From Chloromonas sp. AAM2 (Eukaryota; Chlorophyta; Chlorophyceae; Chlamydomonadales; Chlamydomonadaceae): a stretch of DNA of 31,281 nt. Positions 28,602 through 31,281 of the stretch are shown here, one piece after another; the first letter of the stretch is position 1; every line of letters begins with the position of its first letter. The notes beneath the pieces were generated by a model. It did no database searches. It was not told the origin of the DNA and saw only the letters and a list, made by a program, of their open reading frames with translations. The position numbers and the translations under genes are program-made. The stretch lies in the NCBI GenBank assembly GCA_004335635.1, contig QAXH01000883.1, positions 329-31,609 of the forward strand. The letters run 5' to 3'.

Positions 28602-31281
28602 ATGGCGGCTGCAGGCGAGGCCGAGAGTGCTTCCTCATCGCCATCGCATGTAGCATCGCCTCCGACATCAGCTAGTGATGGCAGGAGCAATCAGGCTAGT
28701 CCGCCTACATCGGATATTCCGGAGAGCCCATCATCGTCGCAATCCGACAGTCAGCTTCCATCTGCAGACTCATATCAGGCCCTATATGAGCTCATCAAGG
28801 ACAAGCCATGTCGTGTGATCCAGCTCACAAAGATACACGAGGAAGAAGGCGTAACCCTGCGTACCAAGCAGCACATCATTGACAGAGAGCTGGAGCGCGT
28901 GCATGCCGCTGAGACGCTTGAAGAGATTCATGCAGCCCTGGAAGAGGCAGGGCGCAACTTGCAGCAGCTCGGGGTGTTCAACAAAGTAGACATTCTAGTC
29001 AATGAGGAGCCTGAGGTGTGTAAATTGAGTGCATGATCAACTCAGCGTTAATGCCACTGAGCAACTCTGCAACATAGAAATCTGCATGTCACAGACATGA
29101 TCATGCAGGCGGTGCAGTATGTGATTCTGTGATCGCTCTGATGAGTGCCATTGCTGCATGTTTTAATCGACAAAATATCCAGGCGATGCAAGTCCTGATG
29201 ATGCGAGACACTGGTCCTGTTCATACAAGTGATTTACATATGCTGCACAGTCAGCCATGTATGCATCCATCACACTCTCATCAAAACATCTACCGTAGCC
29301 TAGCCTAGCCATTTCCTTGCACTCCATCATCAGCATAGATTAACCTCACCTTTGACATTTCTCTGCATTGCCTCATCCATCACCTTGGACATTCTGTTGT
29401 AAACGTCGCCCACCATCTAGATGTGTAGTAATCCAGATGCTTGCATTGGCTTGTCCGTCTCGAGCATGTGCTGTTTAAGGCTCTCACTCAACTCTGTGAT
29501 TCACATGCCTCACGGCCATACGGCATGAGCCATACTGCTGGCCATCACACTGCTGGCCAAACGGACCGCAAACAACACCTTTCCTGGTGACACCTATTTT
29601 TTGCTTCCTTTTGTTTGCAGGATGATCCAGAGGCGTGTACTGTGCTGCTGGAGCTGGCGGAAAAGAACTGGTACAAGGCACATGCAGCCACTTACTTTCA
29701 GGTGATCTCGCGCACAAGTGGGCTGCATGGTGAACACAGGAGCTAGGAGTTACGCTCTGGACCTGCTTCAACTTGTTCACTGAGGAGCAGATGATGATCA
29801 GACGCACCAGGGGTATGATGAAGTGCACTTTGACTCATGTATGGTTTGCAGAAGGTGTGTGTTTGTTTCTCTGCGGGTGTACATTACCAACTATTCGTGC
29901 AGATTTTCTTGCATGGAAGGGGAGGTTCAGTGCCAGCAATGCTCAATTGTAGCCAATGGTTGCGCTTGATGTCCGTTCCTGCTCTAACCGTTCTTGCACG
30001 CCATCATATCCAATCACATGCCAATGGGTGGCGCATTCCGCAGATCCTTTCAGTACCCTTACCTTCACGTATGTCTTGACCGCCTCTTCCACCTTCCACT
30101 CACCTCAATCGTTGTTTTACATCAGTACCTCACGCTTACCTGACCTTTACCTTACCCTTACCACACCTGTAATCTTGAGGCCGGTTACACACAAACACAC
30201 ACACACACGCACATGCACATACACATACACACACACATACACACACACGTTGCTCATTGATCTGTCGCCGGCACTGAGCACCCCTTACCTCACCCTTTTC
30301 ACTGTACCCTTACCTTGCCTTCTCTCTTCTCTACCCAAGCTTAGGCCTTGCACTCTTCGACTCCTCTACCCTCACCTCACCCTTATCTCATCCTAACCTC
30401 TTCCCTACCCTTGCCCTTGCCCTTGCAGGGTGGCGAGAACACCGTTGAGATCGGCGTGGGGCTGCACAATGGCACCGGCCATGCCGAGCACCTGACAGCC
30501 ACTGCGGAGTACGGCACGCAGCTCAGCAACAACTTCGCACTCACGTATGAGCAGCCACGGCCGTGGGGACTGCCCTTCATTGTGGGTAGTGACCTAGACT
30601 GTAAGAGGAAATGACAGAGATGGCAGGACACATGAACATGACTCGCACTTCAATTGACACGTTTGGCTTCATGCATGCTATGGTGTGTTCGCTGAAGGGA
30701 AGGGAAAACAATGGTGCCTTGCTTTTTGTTTGTGTTTGCATGAGGTTATGTTGCAATGCTTTTGGCGGCCACGCACCTCTGCATGAGCAGAGTACAGTAA
30801 ATGTCACATGGCAAGGAGTCAACGTGGCATACGGGCGGAGAGACACATACGTAGGAGATGGTTTAGTCTGCATATTGGAGGACGGAACAAGCATGGCTCG
30901 GTGATGATGCAATCATCATGATAATGCAGGTACAACAGGCACTTGGTCATGTCGCGTGTGTGTATTCGACCTTGCTCATGCCCTCAAATGTCATGTGGTG
31001 CGTGTGTGTAGTTGCCCCTGATCCAACAGTCATGCCATGCGGTGCGTGTGTGTAGTTGACCCTGATCCAACAGTCATGCCATGTGGTGCGTGTGTGTAGT
31101 TGACCCGGGTCCAACAGTCATGCCATGCGGTGCGTGTGTGTAGTTGCCCCTGGTCCAACAGTCATGCCATGTGGTGCGTGTGTGTACTTGCCCCTGGTCC
31201 AACAGTCATGCCATGTGGTGCGTGTGTGTAGTTGACCCGGGTCCAACAGTCATGCCATGCGGTGCGTGTGTGTAGTTGACC
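28602..31281 (+). CDS. SAM50: SAM50/TOB55 outer-membrane assembly protein (5' part)
   Basis: Exons 28602-29015, 29621-29701 and 30429-30585 (phases 0,0,1) give the first 217 residues; the rest lies beyond the window. SAM50 is the Omp85-family channel that inserts beta-barrel proteins into the mitochondrial outer membrane. Residues 1-60 are a Ser/Pro/Ala-rich, probably disordered extension. The POTRA domain follows: CRVIQLTKIHEEEGVTLRTK, then LEEIHAALEEAGRNLQQLG and VFNKVDILVNEEPE, where the L..LG.F..VDI pattern is characteristic. The third exon opens the barrel with GGENTVEIGVGLHNGTGHAE, then LTATAEYGTQLS and ALTYEQPRP, as in eukaryotic SAM50. A chloroplast OEP80-type Omp85 is the main alternative, less likely with a single POTRA. 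An in-frame ATG at 28536 would add 22 residues; 28602 has the better context (GAAATGGCG). Everything after 30585 is presumed intron. Confidence 0.85.
30060..30428 (+). repeat. CTTACC-rich pyrimidine tract before a SAM50 exon
   Basis: The 3' end of the second SAM50 intron contains a dozen or so degenerate units of CTTACC, ACCCTT or CTCACC over about 370 bases, strongly strand-biased to pyrimidines and ending in TTGCCCTTGCAG. It includes the CA repeat at 30185-30250. A very long polypyrimidine tract is the simplest reading. Confidence 0.65.
30185..30250 (+). repeat. CA dinucleotide microsatellite
   Basis: (CA)n with scattered G, T and A interruptions, inside the second SAM50 intron. Confidence 0.9.
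30586..30984 (+). other. SAM50 intron, no exon seen
   Basis: A donor (GTAGTG) follows the third exon. The stretch has an open frame of about 97 codons (30611-30904), but its translation does not continue an Omp85 barrel and its ends do not fit the splice phase, so I treat it as intron. Confidence 0.5.
30985..31281 (+). repeat. 44-base tandem satellite
   Basis: Units of exactly 44 bases start with AGTTGACCC or AGTTGCCCC at 31010, 31054, 31098, 31142, 31186, 31230 and 31274. Each contains TCCAACAGTCATGCCATG and GGTGCGTGTGTGT. A partial unit precedes 31010. Point differences sit mainly at four positions (GAC/GCC, CTGAT/CGGGT/CTGGT, CATGC/CATGT). The array runs out of the window. Confidence 0.95.

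Noticed and set aside
30611..30904. 97-codon plus-strand frame after SAM50 exon 3
   Set aside because: Its translation does not continue the beta-barrel and the frame does not match the phase of the donor at 30585.
30985..31281. CRISPR-like array at the right end
   Set aside because: The repeated units are contiguous with no unique spacers, and the context is eukaryotic intron, so it is a tandem satellite.

Overview
The window looks like nuclear DNA of a green alga, most likely a chlorophyte of the Chlamydomonadales type. Supporting this are short exons with consistent GT-AG introns, a TGTAA-type polyadenylation signal behind one reading frame, many simple repeats, and two conserved eukaryotic housekeeping genes. 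No prokaryotic operon, tRNA, rRNA or CRISPR array was found. Gene models were assembled by hand from splice sites and reading phase, so exon edges are predictions.

Left part (1-13.6 kb), repeat-rich. It holds the last two exons of an unrecognised gene (377-1135), then a fragment with the dimerisation region of a hAT-type transposase (1970-2394). Two copies of an F-box/leucine-rich-repeat gene lie in direct tandem on the minus strand: a broken copy (3904-5600) and an apparently intact one (8513-10361). The duplicated unit includes several hundred bases upstream of the gene. Between the copies sits a cluster of three foldback elements that share one arm sequence. From 10.4 to 13.6 kb I see repeats and no convincing gene.

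Middle (13.6-22.8 kb). Two multi-exon genes diverge from each other: a coiled-coil protein on the minus strand (13629-16956) and a related protein on the plus strand (20456-22817). Together with the gene at 377-1135 they form a three-member family. It is defined by a helical segment of the form EL..AK..IARL and by a C-terminal tail with two tryptophans and a cysteine-arginine pair (WW..(L/S)...C.R). At least two intron positions and phases are shared. I do not recognise the family; it is the best candidate here for something undescribed. Between the two genes lie a probable 3' exon of another minus-strand gene (18844-19062) and a coding-like but interrupted stretch (17145-17552).

Right part (25.2 kb to the end). 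Two conserved genes share a 316-base bidirectional promoter. Translation initiation factor eIF3 subunit j (minus strand, seven exons) ends in an 11-base exon that restores the family's usual Phe-Met terminus. SAM50, the mitochondrial outer-membrane beta-barrel assembly protein (plus strand), runs off the right end. A 44-base tandem satellite fills the last 300 bases of the window, inside the presumed third SAM50 intron.
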